Shown one piece after another: positions 43,791-51,706 of a stretch of 64,000 nt of DNA (position 1 is the first letter of the stretch; the number at the start of each line of letters is the position of its first letter). The notes under the pieces were generated by a model that did not search any database, had not been told where the DNA came from, and was given only the letters and a program-made list of their open reading frames with translations. Location of the stretch: NCBI GenBank assembly GCA_963752745.1, contig CAVWAK010000014.1:1-64000 (forward strand), given 5' to 3'. The translations under genes and the position numbers were made by a program. This stretch comes from Thiogranum sp963752745 (GTDB lineage: Bacteria; Pseudomonadota; Gammaproteobacteria; DSM-19610).

Positions 43791-43895
43791 TGACTTCAAC
43801 TATATTACAAAGGCGCCTATTATCCGGGCTGGCGTCGTGTATTCAACAAGTGGATTTGCGCTGCCGGACAACTAATGAATCTTTGGGGGAAACAG

Positions 43896-44411
43896 GTGAA
43901 AAGACAACGACTACTCGGGGCTTTTTTGCTCACTGTGGCCGGCTGTACTGCACAGGCGGAGGGATTTTATCTAGGGGCTTCTGCCGGCATTATGGACGCC
44001 GATATCGGCGGTTTTGACGAGGCGACCAACGCTGGTGTACTGGCAGGCTATGACGTTTATACCAGGGAGATTTTCTCGGTCTCGCTGGAGGGCGAGTTGA
44101 CCACGACGGTTTCCGATGGCGACGTCGAGTTTGGTGGTACCACGGGAGACTGGGATATCGATACCCAGGCGGCTTTTGTGGCCGCGCGTCTCGGGGACAC
44201 CTTCTTTATAAAGGTGCGTTACGGTGTTGTGCGTTCAGATGTCTCCGTGAGTATTGCCGGCACGACAGTAAATGGAAATGATACCAGCGGTTCCTGGGGT
44301 GCTGCGCTGGGCTGGATGTTCAACAGGAACTGGGGTGTACAGGTCGATGGCACGCTGGTCGATTCGGACGTGACCTACTGGAATGCCGGTATCAAGTACC
44401 AGTTTCAGTAG
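43896..44411 (+). CDS. outer-membrane beta-barrel protein (OmpA/OmpW-like)
   Basis: About 171 residues. GTG 43896 is chosen over ATG 43875 because GGGGG lies eight bases upstream and the product then begins with a clean signal peptide (KRQRLLGAFLLTVAGCTAQA). The mature part, EGFYLGASAGIMDADIGGF, alternates aromatic and small residues and ends ...WNAGIKYQFQ with a terminal Phe-X, the signature of an eight-stranded outer-membrane barrel. No ligand or role can be assigned. It is convergent with priA; the two stop codons overlap by seven bases. Confidence 0.8.
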   Translation: MKRQRLLGAFLLTVAGCTAQAEGFYLGASAGIMDADIGGFDEATNAGVLAGYDVYTREIFSVSLEGELTTTVSDGDVEFGGTTGDWDIDTQAAFVAARLGDTFFIKVRYGVVRSDVSVSIAGTTVNGNDTSGSWGAALGWMFNRNWGVQVDGTLVDSDVTYWNAGIKYQFQ

Positions 44412-46603
44412 GTATCAATCGGATCGACATCAATCGACCAGCGCACCCTGCGGGCGTCTTTAAGTGTTTCCAGCTGTGGAATCCATTGTTTTAACAGGCG
44501 CTGTAGTTCGGTGCGTTGAGCTGTCTGAACGAGCAATTGTGCGCGGTAGCGGCCGGCACGGCGTTCCATGGGAGCGGCTACCGGCCCCCATAGTTGCACG
44601 CTGTCGCCAGCAAATGGTTCGGCCAGCAAGCGGGCCTGTTCAAGAAACGCTCTGGGTAGCGCTGCCGTTGTTGCCTCGGCGCGCAGCAGTGCCATGCTGG
44701 TGTAGGGAGGCAGGCCCGTTTCCCGACGTTCCTCGAGGGCCGCGTTGGCGAAGGCCGGATAGCCTTCTTCCACCAGTTGTTGTAACAGAGGGTGGTCGGG
44801 ATGGTGGGTCTGAATCACGACTTCGCCAGGTTTGTCGGCACGGCCAGCACGTCCGGCTACCTGGATAATGAGCTGTGCCATGCGTTCACCGGCGCGGAAA
44901 TCGGTACTGAACAGGCCCTGATCGGCGTCCAGTACGGCGACCAGCGTTACATTCGGGAAGTGATGACCCTTGGCCAGCATCTGGGTGCCAAGCAGAATAT
45001 CTGTGCGGGCGTTGCCGGCATCATCCAGTGCGGCGCTCAGGGCACCCTTGCGACGTGTGCTGTCGCGGTCGATACGCAGTACCCGCTGATCTGGAAATTG
45101 CTCCTTGAGTGTCTGTTCTACCCGCTCGGTACCCTCGCCAATTCCCAGTAATTCGCTGCTGCCGCAGTCCGGGCAGAAGGCATCTATGCGTCGCTGGTTG
45201 CCGCAGTGATGGCAGCGCAATTCACCGCGCTTCTGGTGCAGCGTCAGGCGGGCATCACAGCGATGACATTCGGCCACCCAGCCACAGGCGTGGCAGAGCA
45301 ACACCGGCGCGAAGCCGCGCCGGTTGAGAAACAACAGTACCTGCCCGCTCGCTTGCAGGTGCCGCTGCATGATGTTTAGCAGTGCATCACTGAGCAAGCC
45401 GTGCATGCCCTGGTTGCGTAAATCCATAAGGTGCATGTGCGGGTGCACAGCGCCGCCAGCGCGTTCCGGCAAATGCAGATAGGTGTAGCGCTCTTGCTGG
45501 ACGTTATACAAACTCTCCAGAGAAGGTGTTGCCGAGCCCAGGATGACGGGGATATCCAGTTGGCGGGCGCGCCACACTGCCAGGTCACGTGCCGAATAGC
45601 GCAGCCCGTCCTGTTGTTTCAGGGACGCATCGTGTTCTTCATCGACAATGATCAAACCTGGATTTTTCAGCGGTGTGAAAACCGCCGAGCGGGTACCTAG
45701 GATCAGGGGTGCGCTGCCGTCAGCCGCCTGTTGCCAGGCCTGCAGGCGTTCAGTGTCGTTGAGTCCGGAATGCAGCACCGGGATGGTCAGTCCAAAGCGC
45801 TGCTGGAAACGGTCCACCAACTGCGGTGTCAGCCCGATTTCAGGTACCAGCACGAGCACCTGTTTAGCTGCCGCCAGCTGCGGTGCGATCAGCTGCAGGT
45901 AGACCTCGGTTTTCCCGCTACCGGTAACGCCGTCCAGCAGGTAAGGAGTGAACCGGTCGCTACCGCTGAGAACTTTCTGAACGGCAAGCTCCTGCTGTGC
46001 GGTCAGAGCCGGAGCAGATCCGGCAGTCGCGGTTACCGGCTTGCATTGCTTCGGGTTAGCGACAATGCATTCAATCCAGCCTTTGTCTTCCAGAGCCTTT
46101 AGCACGGACAGGGGTACGGGCAGGGCGTCGCGTGGCAGACCTTGCGGCTGTGCCTGCAGGATCTCCAGCACTTGTGCCTGACGGGCGGCGCGTTGCAAGT
46201 CGGTTGTTGACTGAAGGTGGCCGAGTTCCGTCAGGTGCCAGTGGCGTACCGTAGTGTTTGCCGGTTTGCCGGCTTTGCGCAACAGCACCGGCAGTGCGGT
46301 TGCCAGCGTTTCGCCGATCGGGTGGTGGTAATAGCGCGCCGCCCAGTTCAACAGTTGCAGCAGGTCGGTATCAAAGACGGGCTGCGGATCGAGGACTTCC
46401 TGCACAGCTTTGAGCTTGTTGCCGGCGAGATCGCTGTGCGCTTTGTTGCCGAGCACAATGCCAACCAGTCGCTGGCGGCCAAACGGAACCAGCACACGTG
46501 TGCCGGGAGCGGGCACAGATGTAGCGCCCGGGAGCTTGTAATCGAAGCTGCGATACAGCGGTGAGGGAACTGCGACTTCGACAATTACCGGTACCGCGGC
46601 CAT
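44405..46603 (-). CDS. priA: primosomal replication protein N' (PriA helicase)
   Basis: A 732-residue superfamily 2 helicase that restarts stalled replication forks. The N-terminal 3'-end DNA-binding domain starts VPVIVEVAVPSPLYRSFDY; Walker A is DGVTGSGKTEVYLQL, Walker B IIVDEEHDASLKQQ, motif III ILGSATPSLESL. The zinc-binding cluster of eight Cys is seen in CHACGWVAECHRC and CHHCGNQRRIDAFCPDCGS. Motif VI is LIIQVAGRAGRADKPG. Complete and typical in length. Confidence 0.96.
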   Translation of the reverse strand: MAAVPVIVEVAVPSPLYRSFDYKLPGATSVPAPGTRVLVPFGRQRLVGIVLGNKAHSDLAGNKLKAVQEVLDPQPVFDTDLLQLLNWAARYYHHPIGETLATALPVLLRKAGKPANTTVRHWHLTELGHLQSTTDLQRAARQAQVLEILQAQPQGLPRDALPVPLSVLKALEDKGWIECIVANPKQCKPVTATAGSAPALTAQQELAVQKVLSGSDRFTPYLLDGVTGSGKTEVYLQLIAPQLAAAKQVLVLVPEIGLTPQLVDRFQQRFGLTIPVLHSGLNDTERLQAWQQAADGSAPLILGTRSAVFTPLKNPGLIIVDEEHDASLKQQDGLRYSARDLAVWRARQLDIPVILGSATPSLESLYNVQQERYTYLHLPERAGGAVHPHMHLMDLRNQGMHGLLSDALLNIMQRHLQASGQVLLFLNRRGFAPVLLCHACGWVAECHRCDARLTLHQKRGELRCHHCGNQRRIDAFCPDCGSSELLGIGEGTERVEQTLKEQFPDQRVLRIDRDSTRRKGALSAALDDAGNARTDILLGTQMLAKGHHFPNVTLVAVLDADQGLFSTDFRAGERMAQLIIQVAGRAGRADKPGEVVIQTHHPDHPLLQQLVEEGYPAFANAALEERRETGLPPYTSMALLRAEATTAALPRAFLEQARLLAEPFAGDSVQLWGPVAAPMERRAGRYRAQLLVQTAQRTELQRLLKQWIPQLETLKDARRVRWSIDVDPIDTY

Positions 46604-46790
46604 AGTAACCTAATGAAATATATATGAATATTCGGCCTTCCACTGGCGGGGGAGGCACACAGGTTCTAATGGTAACAGGATCAGTGAAAAAAAATGTGGT
46701 GTATGTGTCAACGCGGGCGCGGCCACTGCGTTGTAGGGGGTGTAAGCAGCAGAAAACCATTATGACATAACACGACAAGGGGTAACGACT

Positions 46791-47204
46791 ATGAAACAGC
46801 GTATTCTGATTTCCACATTGGCGTTCGGGCTGGCTGTTGGTGGCAGTACGGCGGCACAAGCTGATGGTTCGGGTGATCGCGCCGAGGACTATTTCGACCA
46901 TAAGGGTGATCGAATCGAACGCCATCTGGACCGCAAGGGAGACCGGGTGGATTCCCGCCTGGACCGCAAAGGGGATCGCATCAACACGCGGCTTGATCGT
47001 GCCTCCGACCGTGCTGCGGACCACGGCTATGATCGACGCTCGGCCAGGCTGGACCATAAGGGTGACCGGATAGACAATCGACTGGATCGTAAAGGTGATC
47101 GCATCAACCGGAACCTGGACCGTAAGGGTGACCGTATCGATCACCGCCTGGATCGTAAGGGGCAGCATGTTCAGCGCCATGCCAAAACACGGGCAAGGAG
47201 GTAG
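46791..47204 (+). CDS. secreted protein of 11-residue LDRKGDRI repeats
   Basis: A 137-residue protein: signal peptide (MKQRILISTLAFGLAVGGSTAAQA) and then about eight 11-residue units of the form LDRKGDRIxxR, one of them expanded (LDRASDRAADHGYDRRSAR). The unit is also visible at DNA level as a 33-base tandem repeat from 46900 to 47170. Leu and Ile recur at spacings of 7 and 4, a hendecad pattern, but the Gly in every unit argues against a simple helix. The mature protein is almost wholly charged. The sigma-factor gene begins 20 bases later, so they may be one operon. Function unknown. Confidence 0.8.
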   Translation: MKQRILISTLAFGLAVGGSTAAQADGSGDRAEDYFDHKGDRIERHLDRKGDRVDSRLDRKGDRINTRLDRASDRAADHGYDRRSARLDHKGDRIDNRLDRKGDRINRNLDRKGDRIDHRLDRKGQHVQRHAKTRARR

Positions 47205-47224
47205 AATTCAGGCTGTGCACCTGA

Positions 47225-47800
47225 GTGCATTTCCCGAAGGAGCCGATCCTGGAACGCGCGCACGCTCTGAACCAGTTTCTCGCCGGTATCGAACGGCGCG
47301 CGTTCCGTATGGCGGAAATAGCCACCGGGAGCCGCGAGGACGCACTCGACCTGGTGCAGGATGCGATGCTGGGGTTGTGCAAGTCCTATGCTGACCGGGA
47401 TGAACAGGAGTGGGCGCCGTTGTTTTACCGCATCCTGCAAAGCCGTATTCACGACTGGTATCGACGCACCAAAGTGCGCAACCGCTTCCGTGTCTGGCTG
47501 GGTATGGGCAGGTCCGCCGATGAAGATGACTGTTTCGACGATCCTGTTCAGTCAGCACCGGATCGGGATACGCCCGATACTGTCGAGCGTTTACAGCAGG
47601 AGGGTGCCATGCAGGCATTGCAAGCTGGTTTGCAGGCACTGCCGATGCGGCAGCAACAGGTTTTCCTGCTGCGCAGCTGGGAAGGGCTGGATGTTGCCGC
47701 CACGGCGTATGCCATGGGTTGCAGTGAAGGCAGCGTAAAAACACATTATTCACGTGCTGTGCACCGTTTGCGCGAAGTACTGGGAGAGCACTGGCCATGA
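47225..47800 (+). CDS. RNA polymerase sigma factor, sigma-70 family (ECF-like)
   Basis: A product of up to 191 residues with sigma region 2 (EDALDLVQDAMLGLCKSY, then FYRILQSRIHDWYRR) and region 4 (LPMRQQQVFLLRSWEGLDVAATAYAMGCSEGSVKTH, a helix-turn-helix, given here in outline). The linker between them is long and acidic. The start is uncertain: GTG 47225 has no ribosome site and AAGGAG lies inside the frame at 47239-47244, so a CTG near 47251 is possible. It heads a coupled cluster with a DUF3619 protein and two small secreted proteins. Confidence 0.85.
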   Translation: MHFPKEPILERAHALNQFLAGIERRAFRMAEIATGSREDALDLVQDAMLGLCKSYADRDEQEWAPLFYRILQSRIHDWYRRTKVRNRFRVWLGMGRSADEDDCFDDPVQSAPDRDTPDTVERLQQEGAMQALQAGLQALPMRQQQVFLLRSWEGLDVAATAYAMGCSEGSVKTHYSRAVHRLREVLGEHWP

Positions 47801-48123
47801 GTTCGGATACAGACAGCGAATTTGTCGGGCAGGTCAGGCAACAACTCGATCAGCATGCCGACGCGGTCGACGAACTGACGGCAGCGCAACTGGGCGCGGC
47901 CCGACGCCGCGCATCGTCTCGGCAGCGGCCGTCCAGGCGAGTCTGGATACCACTGGCTGGTCTGGCTACCGCTGCCGCCATTGCGCTGGTCAGTTTTATG
48001 CTGGTGCAACAGCCACCACTCCAGGATATGGGCCCTGATCTTTGGGTCGCCAGCGATGACCTTGAACTGATGGAGGAACTGGATTTCTATGCCTGGCTGG
48101 AAGAAACACAATCGAACAGCTAG
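47797..48123 (+). CDS. DUF3619-type membrane protein, possible anti-sigma partner
   Basis: A 108-residue bitopic protein: a soluble N-terminus (DSEFVGQVRQQLDQHADAVDELT) of about 50 residues, one membrane helix (residues 50-68, VWIPLAGLATAAAIALVSFML) and an acidic periplasmic tail ending DLELMEELDFYAWLEE. This matches DUF3619. The ATGA overlap with the sigma-factor stop and the topology suggest an anti-sigma role, which is inference. The acidic tail overlaps the next gene by 35 bases. Confidence 0.75.
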   Translation: MSSDTDSEFVGQVRQQLDQHADAVDELTAAQLGAARRRASSRQRPSRRVWIPLAGLATAAAIALVSFMLVQQPPLQDMGPDLWVASDDLELMEELDFYAWLEETQSNS

Positions 48124-48325
48124 TGCGCTGGTTTGCCTGTTCAGCAGCGTGACCCTGCAGGCGGCAGAAACGGCTGCCGATGAGCCGACACTGCCTGCAG
48201 GTTTCCTGGAGTTTCTGGGTGAATGGGAAGACGCGAAGGGTAACTGGCAAGACCCCATGGCACTGGACGGTCCCGAGTGGCAGTCACTCGATGATGATGT
48301 GGAGCAACAAAATGAAACAGATTAA
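48089..48325 (+). CDS. small secreted acidic protein of the sigma operon
   Basis: A 78-residue protein with a plausible signal peptide (KKHNRTASALVCLFSSVTLQA) and an acidic mature part of about 50 residues, FLEFLGEWEDAKGNWQDP. No family is certain, but similar short proteins stand between DUF3619 and DUF3106 genes elsewhere. It overlaps the preceding gene by 35 bases and the next by 14, so translation of the whole set is coupled. Confidence 0.65.
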   Translation: MPGWKKHNRTASALVCLFSSVTLQAAETAADEPTLPAGFLEFLGEWEDAKGNWQDPMALDGPEWQSLDDDVEQQNETD

Positions 48326-48830
48326 ATTGACGCGCGCCGGTTGGGTATTACTGGGTTCGTTGATGCTTCACCCGGCGTTTGCAGATGGCGTTGCCTGGGA
48401 TGACCTGGACGAGCAGCAGCAGACAGTACTCGCACCCATGAAAAGCACATGGGACCAATTGCCGGCCAGTCGTCAGGAAAGTTTTCAAAAGGGAGCAGCG
48501 CGCTGGGAGAACATGGACCCGGAGCAGCGCGCCAAGGCCAAACAACGTTTTCAGCGCTGGCAATCGTTGACACCGCAACAGCGTGACCAGCTACGCCAGC
48601 GCCATGAGCGTTTTCAACAACTCAGCCCGGAGCAGCAGAAGCGCCTGAGAAACCGTCGCGAGTGGTTCCAGGAACTGCCTGAAGAAAAGCGCAAAGCGCT
48701 GCGCGAAAAGTGGCAGTCTATGACGCCGGAGCAGCGCCAGCAATTCCGTAACAATCGCCAGCAGCGCTGGAAGAACATGACGCCGGAGCAGCGCCTGCGG
48801 ATGCAGGAGCACAGAAGACCAAAGCAGTAG
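48312..48830 (+). CDS. secreted DUF3106 protein (Gln/Arg-rich)
   Basis: A 172-residue DUF3106 protein: signal peptide ending HPAFA, then repeated helical units built on (M/L)(T/S)PEQR, for example NMDPEQRAKAKQRFQRWQ, LTPQQRDQLRQRHERFQ, LSPEQQKRLRNRREWFQ and MTPEQRQQFRNNRQQRWK, about 14-20 residues each. Such proteins are probably long periplasmic helices with metal- or protein-chaperone-like character as in CpxP/Spy-type folds; that comparison is inference. ATG 48312 is used; a longer upstream frame has no signal sequence. Confidence 0.82.
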   Translation: MKQIKLTRAGWVLLGSLMLHPAFADGVAWDDLDEQQQTVLAPMKSTWDQLPASRQESFQKGAARWENMDPEQRAKAKQRFQRWQSLTPQQRDQLRQRHERFQQLSPEQQKRLRNRREWFQELPEEKRKALREKWQSMTPEQRQQFRNNRQQRWKNMTPEQRLRMQEHRRPKQ

Positions 48831-48837
48831 CATTGAT

Positions 48838-48865
48838 AAAAAAAGCGGAGGCCTAAGGCCTCCGC
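48838..48865 (-). terminator. terminator of the double-glycine peptide operon
   Basis: GCGGAGGCC-TAA-GGCCTCCGC (48845-48865) with seven A before it on the + strand, that is seven T after it on the - strand. It ends the leftward transcript of 49892-48912. Confidence 0.88.
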
Positions 48866-48911
48866 TGATGTGCCCGATCAGGGCAGGGGTTATGCCGGTA
48901 AAGGCAAGCGG

Positions 48912-49205
48912 TTACGCGATGCTGATGTTGTTCACGCCCTGCTGCGAGGTAAACACGTTGCTCTGCAGGTGGTCAACAAAAGCGGCGTTGGCGCCGGTCA
49001 CGGTGCTCACGTTCATCACCTGGGCCAGGTTCTGGTCAGCGATGACGGACGTGGTGTCGATCGTGGTCAGGTCGAAGGACAGCTTCGGTCCACCCCAGTA
49101 AGGGCGGCGTACACGGCCGAGGTAGAGTCCGCCCGATACAGCCGTCATGGCCTTGCTGTCGAGTTCAACGTTGGCAGTCAGGTCTTTAATCATCAGGGTT
49201 TTCAT
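48912..49205 (-). CDS. double-glycine leader protein C
   Basis: A 97-residue protein, third gene of the operon. The N-terminus MKTLMIKDL-T-ANVELDSKAM-TAVSGG is a leader ending in Gly-Gly at residue 26, the pattern cut by C39-type peptidases of export ABC transporters. The mature part begins LYLGRVRRPYWGGP and ends SNVFTSQQGVNNISIA, without cysteines and rich in Asn, Ser, Thr, Val. It is roughly two-thirds identical by eye to gene A at 49599. TAGGAG precedes the start. Nothing here identifies a modification enzyme or exporter. Confidence 0.75.
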   Translation of the reverse strand: MKTLMIKDLTANVELDSKAMTAVSGGLYLGRVRRPYWGGPKLSFDLTTIDTTSVIADQNLAQVMNVSTVTGANAAFVDHLQSNVFTSQQGVNNISIA

Positions 49206-49256
49206 GTCAGTGCTCCTAAAGTGTCGGTTAAGTCAGGTCAGTTACCCGGTTAAGGG

Positions 49257-49535
49257 TTAGAACGAGAACGGGTTGCCGCGTCCGGTGCCGGCGTGGTTGT
49301 AGGCATACTGCGAAGGATTGATCGCGAGATTCAAGCCGCCGAGGTCAGCGCCGAGGACACCGATGTTGTTCAAGGCCGAGACCTGAACGTTCTGGACCTG
49401 GACGATGTCCTGGTCGATGCCGATGTTGATGTCGACATCAGCGAAGGCGCTGGGGACGAAGTAACCACCGGTGATGTCAGTCATGGCCTGGCTGTCCAGT
49501 GCCTGGCTTTCAGGCAGATCTTTGATCGATAACAT
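49257..49535 (-). CDS. double-glycine leader protein B
   Basis: A 92-residue protein, middle gene of the operon. The leader MLSIKDLPESQALDSQAMTDI-TGG shares KDL, LDS(K/Q)AM and the closing GG with its neighbours, but the mature part is different: YFVPSAFADVDINIGIDQDIVQ, an Asp/Ile/Asn-rich stretch, ending AGTGRGNPFSF. ATG 49535 is chosen because AAGGAG lies eight bases upstream; the frame opens at 49577 without a ribosome site. It is thus a divergent cargo on the same type of leader. Confidence 0.72.
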   Translation of the reverse strand: MLSIKDLPESQALDSQAMTDITGGYFVPSAFADVDINIGIDQDIVQVQNVQVSALNNIGVLGADLGGLNLAINPSQYAYNHAGTGRGNPFSF

Positions 49536-49598
49536 GGTCGTGCTCCTTGTTAAGGGGTTAAAGGCGGTGGAGGTCAATGACCTCCACCGTGCCAGGGG

Positions 49599-49892
49599 TT
49601 AGCCAATAGAGATGTTGTTGGTGCCGAACTGCGACGTCGCTACGTTGCTCTGCAGGTGGTCCGCAAACGCGGTGTTGATGCCGGTAGCGGTGTCGACGTT
49701 CATGACCTGGGCCAGGTCCTGGCTGGCGATGACCGACTTGGTGTCGATGTCAGTCAGGCTGACAGACAAGCTCGGTGCGCCCCAGTAAGGCAGACGGCGT
49801 ACGCGGCCGAAGGTGCCGCCGGCTACGGAAGCCATGGCTTTGCTGTCGAGTTCAACGCTGGCGGAAAGGTCTTTGATCATCAGAGTTTTCAT
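49599..49892 (-). CDS. double-glycine leader protein A
   Basis: A 97-residue protein, first gene of the operon. Leader MKTLMIKDL-SASVELDSKAM-ASVAGG (26 residues), mature part starting TFGRVRRLPYWGAP, core VIASQDLAQVMNVDTATG and end SNVATSQFGTNNISIG. TAGGAG precedes ATG 49892. About 70-85 bases upstream lies a sigma-54-like promoter (49961-49976, - strand). Genes A, B and C have almost the same ribosome site context (AGGAGCAC), a sign of recent tandem duplication. Confidence 0.75.
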   Translation of the reverse strand: MKTLMIKDLSASVELDSKAMASVAGGTFGRVRRLPYWGAPSLSVSLTDIDTKSVIASQDLAQVMNVDTATGINTAFADHLQSNVATSQFGTNNISIG

Positions 49893-49960
49893 GTTGGTGC
49901 TCCTAATAAAGTGTCAGTTGGGTAAGTGGTGTGAGTCCCGTTGGGCTCTGACAGGGATAT

Positions 49961-49976
49961 TGCAGGGGGCGTGCCA
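49961..49976 (-). promoter_or_regulatory. sigma-54-like promoter of the double-glycine peptide operon
   Basis: Read on the - strand: TGGCACGCCCCCTGCA, that is TGGCAC-N5-CTGCA, the same form as the glnK promoter at 32700 (one -12 mismatch to TTGCA). It starts about 80 bases before the first gene's ATG. An imperfect palindrome TGCAC-TGATG-GCGCA (50054-50068) lies at activator distance upstream. Confidence 0.6.
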
Positions 49977-50188
49977 GGGTGTGCCGGTCGAGGAAAATAA
50001 AGTGATAAGCAGCTGAAAGTAAAAGACTAAACAATTGATGCGGGTTTTTCAGGTGCACTGATGGCGCAGTGAGCGGGCGTAGATGTGGGGCCGGGCCGAA
50101 CGGAAATCAGGGTGCTGTTGGCGAACCTGCAACAGGCGGTGCTGATACGGGAACTACTGCGTGCTGGCCGCAATAGCCATTAATCGCG

Positions 50189-50210
50189 AACCCCGCACTA
50201 GCGGGGTTTT
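50189..50210 (+). terminator. possible rho-independent terminator
   Basis: AACCCCGC-ACTA-GCGGGGTT followed by TT: eight-base-pair stem with short T run. No gene on the + strand is seen before it; the surrounding gap 49893-50338 holds only this, the promoter above, and a 25-codon open stretch I cannot identify. Confidence 0.5.
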
Positions 50211-50338
50211 CTGTGTGTTGGGATGCCCGGTTACGAACCAAGCCAGAAGTTCAGCCCCTTAGACTCAATGTCTAGAACCGTAGCGAAATCGGACGTTCAG
50301 TATGTTTGCGACGCTCCGCCTGAACCGTGACCTTCCCG

Positions 50339-51481
50339 TCAGGCGTCGGGCCTGGTGATGGAGTCCCGGAGGGCCGACTCAATCGTCGACGTTGTCTGGA
50401 TCGAGCCGAGATCAATGCCCAGCTCCACGATGGTTTGTGCGATTGCCGGCGAAATGCCCGAGATGATCGTATTGCACCCCATCAGCACGGCCGCCTTCGC
50501 GATCTTGATCAGGTGATTCGCAACCGCGGTATCGACGACTGCAACGCCACCAATGTCGAGCAAGAGTGTTTTCGCGCGGGTGTCGGAGATGCTGGACAGA
50601 GCCTTGTTCATGATGTCGACGGAGCGCTTGGAATCGATAATACCGACGATGGGTGCGAACAAAACGCCATCCCAGATCTTTGTCACTGGCGTGGACATCT
50701 CCAGCAGAGCAATGCTTCTCTTCTGGACCTCGATGGTGATGTCCGATGCGAACTTCACGACCTTGAGGGGTTTTCCCTCCATGTCAAAGATTGGATTGTA
50801 GGAGGCTTGGAGCCAGATCTCCGCCCCGTCCTTGCTGATCCGTTTGAACTCATCTGCGTCATACTCACCGCGCCCAAGCTTCTGCCAGAACTGGGCGTAC
50901 TCCGGCGATTCCGCGTACCCTGCATCGCAGAACATCCGGTGGTGCTTGCCGACAACCTCATCGAGGCTGTAGCCAAAGATGTCCAGGAAATTCTTGTTTG
51001 CTGTGATCACCGTGCCGTCCAGCTCGAACTCGATGACTGCCTGTGCCCTTTCAATGGCGCGGACCTTGCCTTCGAATTCTGCGATCTGGAGCTTCGATGC
51101 GGTGACATCCGTCGCGAATTTCATCACCCTTACCGGGTTTCCATCCTTGTCGAATACAGGGTTGTAGGAGGCCTGGAGCCAGATCTCCTTGCCGCCCTTC
51201 GCCAGCCTTTTAAACTCTGCAGCGTGGCACTCGCCGCGGCCAAGCTTTTTCCAGAACTCGTCATATGCACCGGATGCCACATAGTCTGGATCGCAGAACA
51301 TACGGTGGTGCTTGCCGACGATCTCGTCGAGTTCATAGCCGAAAATACTGAGGAAGTTCTCGTTCGCCGACACCACTGTTCCATCAAGGTCGAACTCGAT
51401 GATGGCCTGTGCTTTGTCGAGTGCCTGATAGATCGCTAACAGGTCGCCGGGTGCCATCGTCGCTTTCTGGACTGCCTTCAT
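50339..51481 (-). CDS. rsbR: RsbR-type stressosome protein, PAS-PAS-STAS
   Basis: A 380-residue protein. Two PAS domains (about 15-130 and 140-255) are near copies, each with AQA(I/V)IEF(D/E)LDGTV, GKHHRMFCD and EIWLQASYNP. A C-terminal STAS domain (about 265-378) follows, beginning PVTKIWDGVLFAPIVGIID. STAS phrases DIGGVAVVDTAVANHL and SGISPAIAQTIVELGID match RsbR, including the Thr in VVDT corresponding to an RsbT phosphorylation site. It replaces the globin-like sensor of B. subtilis RsbR with PAS sensors. ATG 51481 follows GGAG. It is divergent from rsbS-rsbT rather than heading that operon. Confidence 0.88.
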   Translation of the reverse strand: MKAVQKATMAPGDLLAIYQALDKAQAIIEFDLDGTVVSANENFLSIFGYELDEIVGKHHRMFCDPDYVASGAYDEFWKKLGRGECHAAEFKRLAKGGKEIWLQASYNPVFDKDGNPVRVMKFATDVTASKLQIAEFEGKVRAIERAQAVIEFELDGTVITANKNFLDIFGYSLDEVVGKHHRMFCDAGYAESPEYAQFWQKLGRGEYDADEFKRISKDGAEIWLQASYNPIFDMEGKPLKVVKFASDITIEVQKRSIALLEMSTPVTKIWDGVLFAPIVGIIDSKRSVDIMNKALSSISDTRAKTLLLDIGGVAVVDTAVANHLIKIAKAAVLMGCNTIISGISPAIAQTIVELGIDLGSIQTTSTIESALRDSITRPDA

Positions 51482-51619
51482 TATTTTTGCTCCGTGAGCC
51501 TGATATCTGTTGCGCGGCGAACTGCCATTCGAGAAGCACGAGCATACCAAAGAGACGCGACCCGTTATAGCGCCGGCTTTTAGGGTATCATTTAACGGGT
51601 AGCTCGCCACGAGGTCCGC

Positions 51620-51706
51620 ATGAGCACCACTGAAGCCACAAACGTCACCCATCTCCAAAAGCCCTGTATCTACGTAAAGGCGCTCGCTGATTCGGGTGGC
51701 CAATGA
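51620..51706 (+). CDS. 28-codon ORF coupled to rsbS (tentative)
   Basis: ATG 51620 with GAGG six bases before opens MSTTEATNVTHLQKPCIYVKALADSGGQ (described by its ends MSTTEATN and ADSGGQ), and its TGA overlaps the rsbS ATG as ATGA. It could be a coupling leader peptide or the remnant of a gene that once preceded rsbS. The quality of its ribosome site and overlap are the only support. Confidence 0.35.
   Translation: MSTTEATNVTHLQKPCIYVKALADSGGQ

Noticed and set aside
50054..50068. NtrC site for the double-glycine peptide operon
   Set aside because: TGCAC-TGATG-GCGCA is palindromic, but its spacing is two bases shorter than the NtrC site; another activator is equally likely, so it is not listed as a feature.
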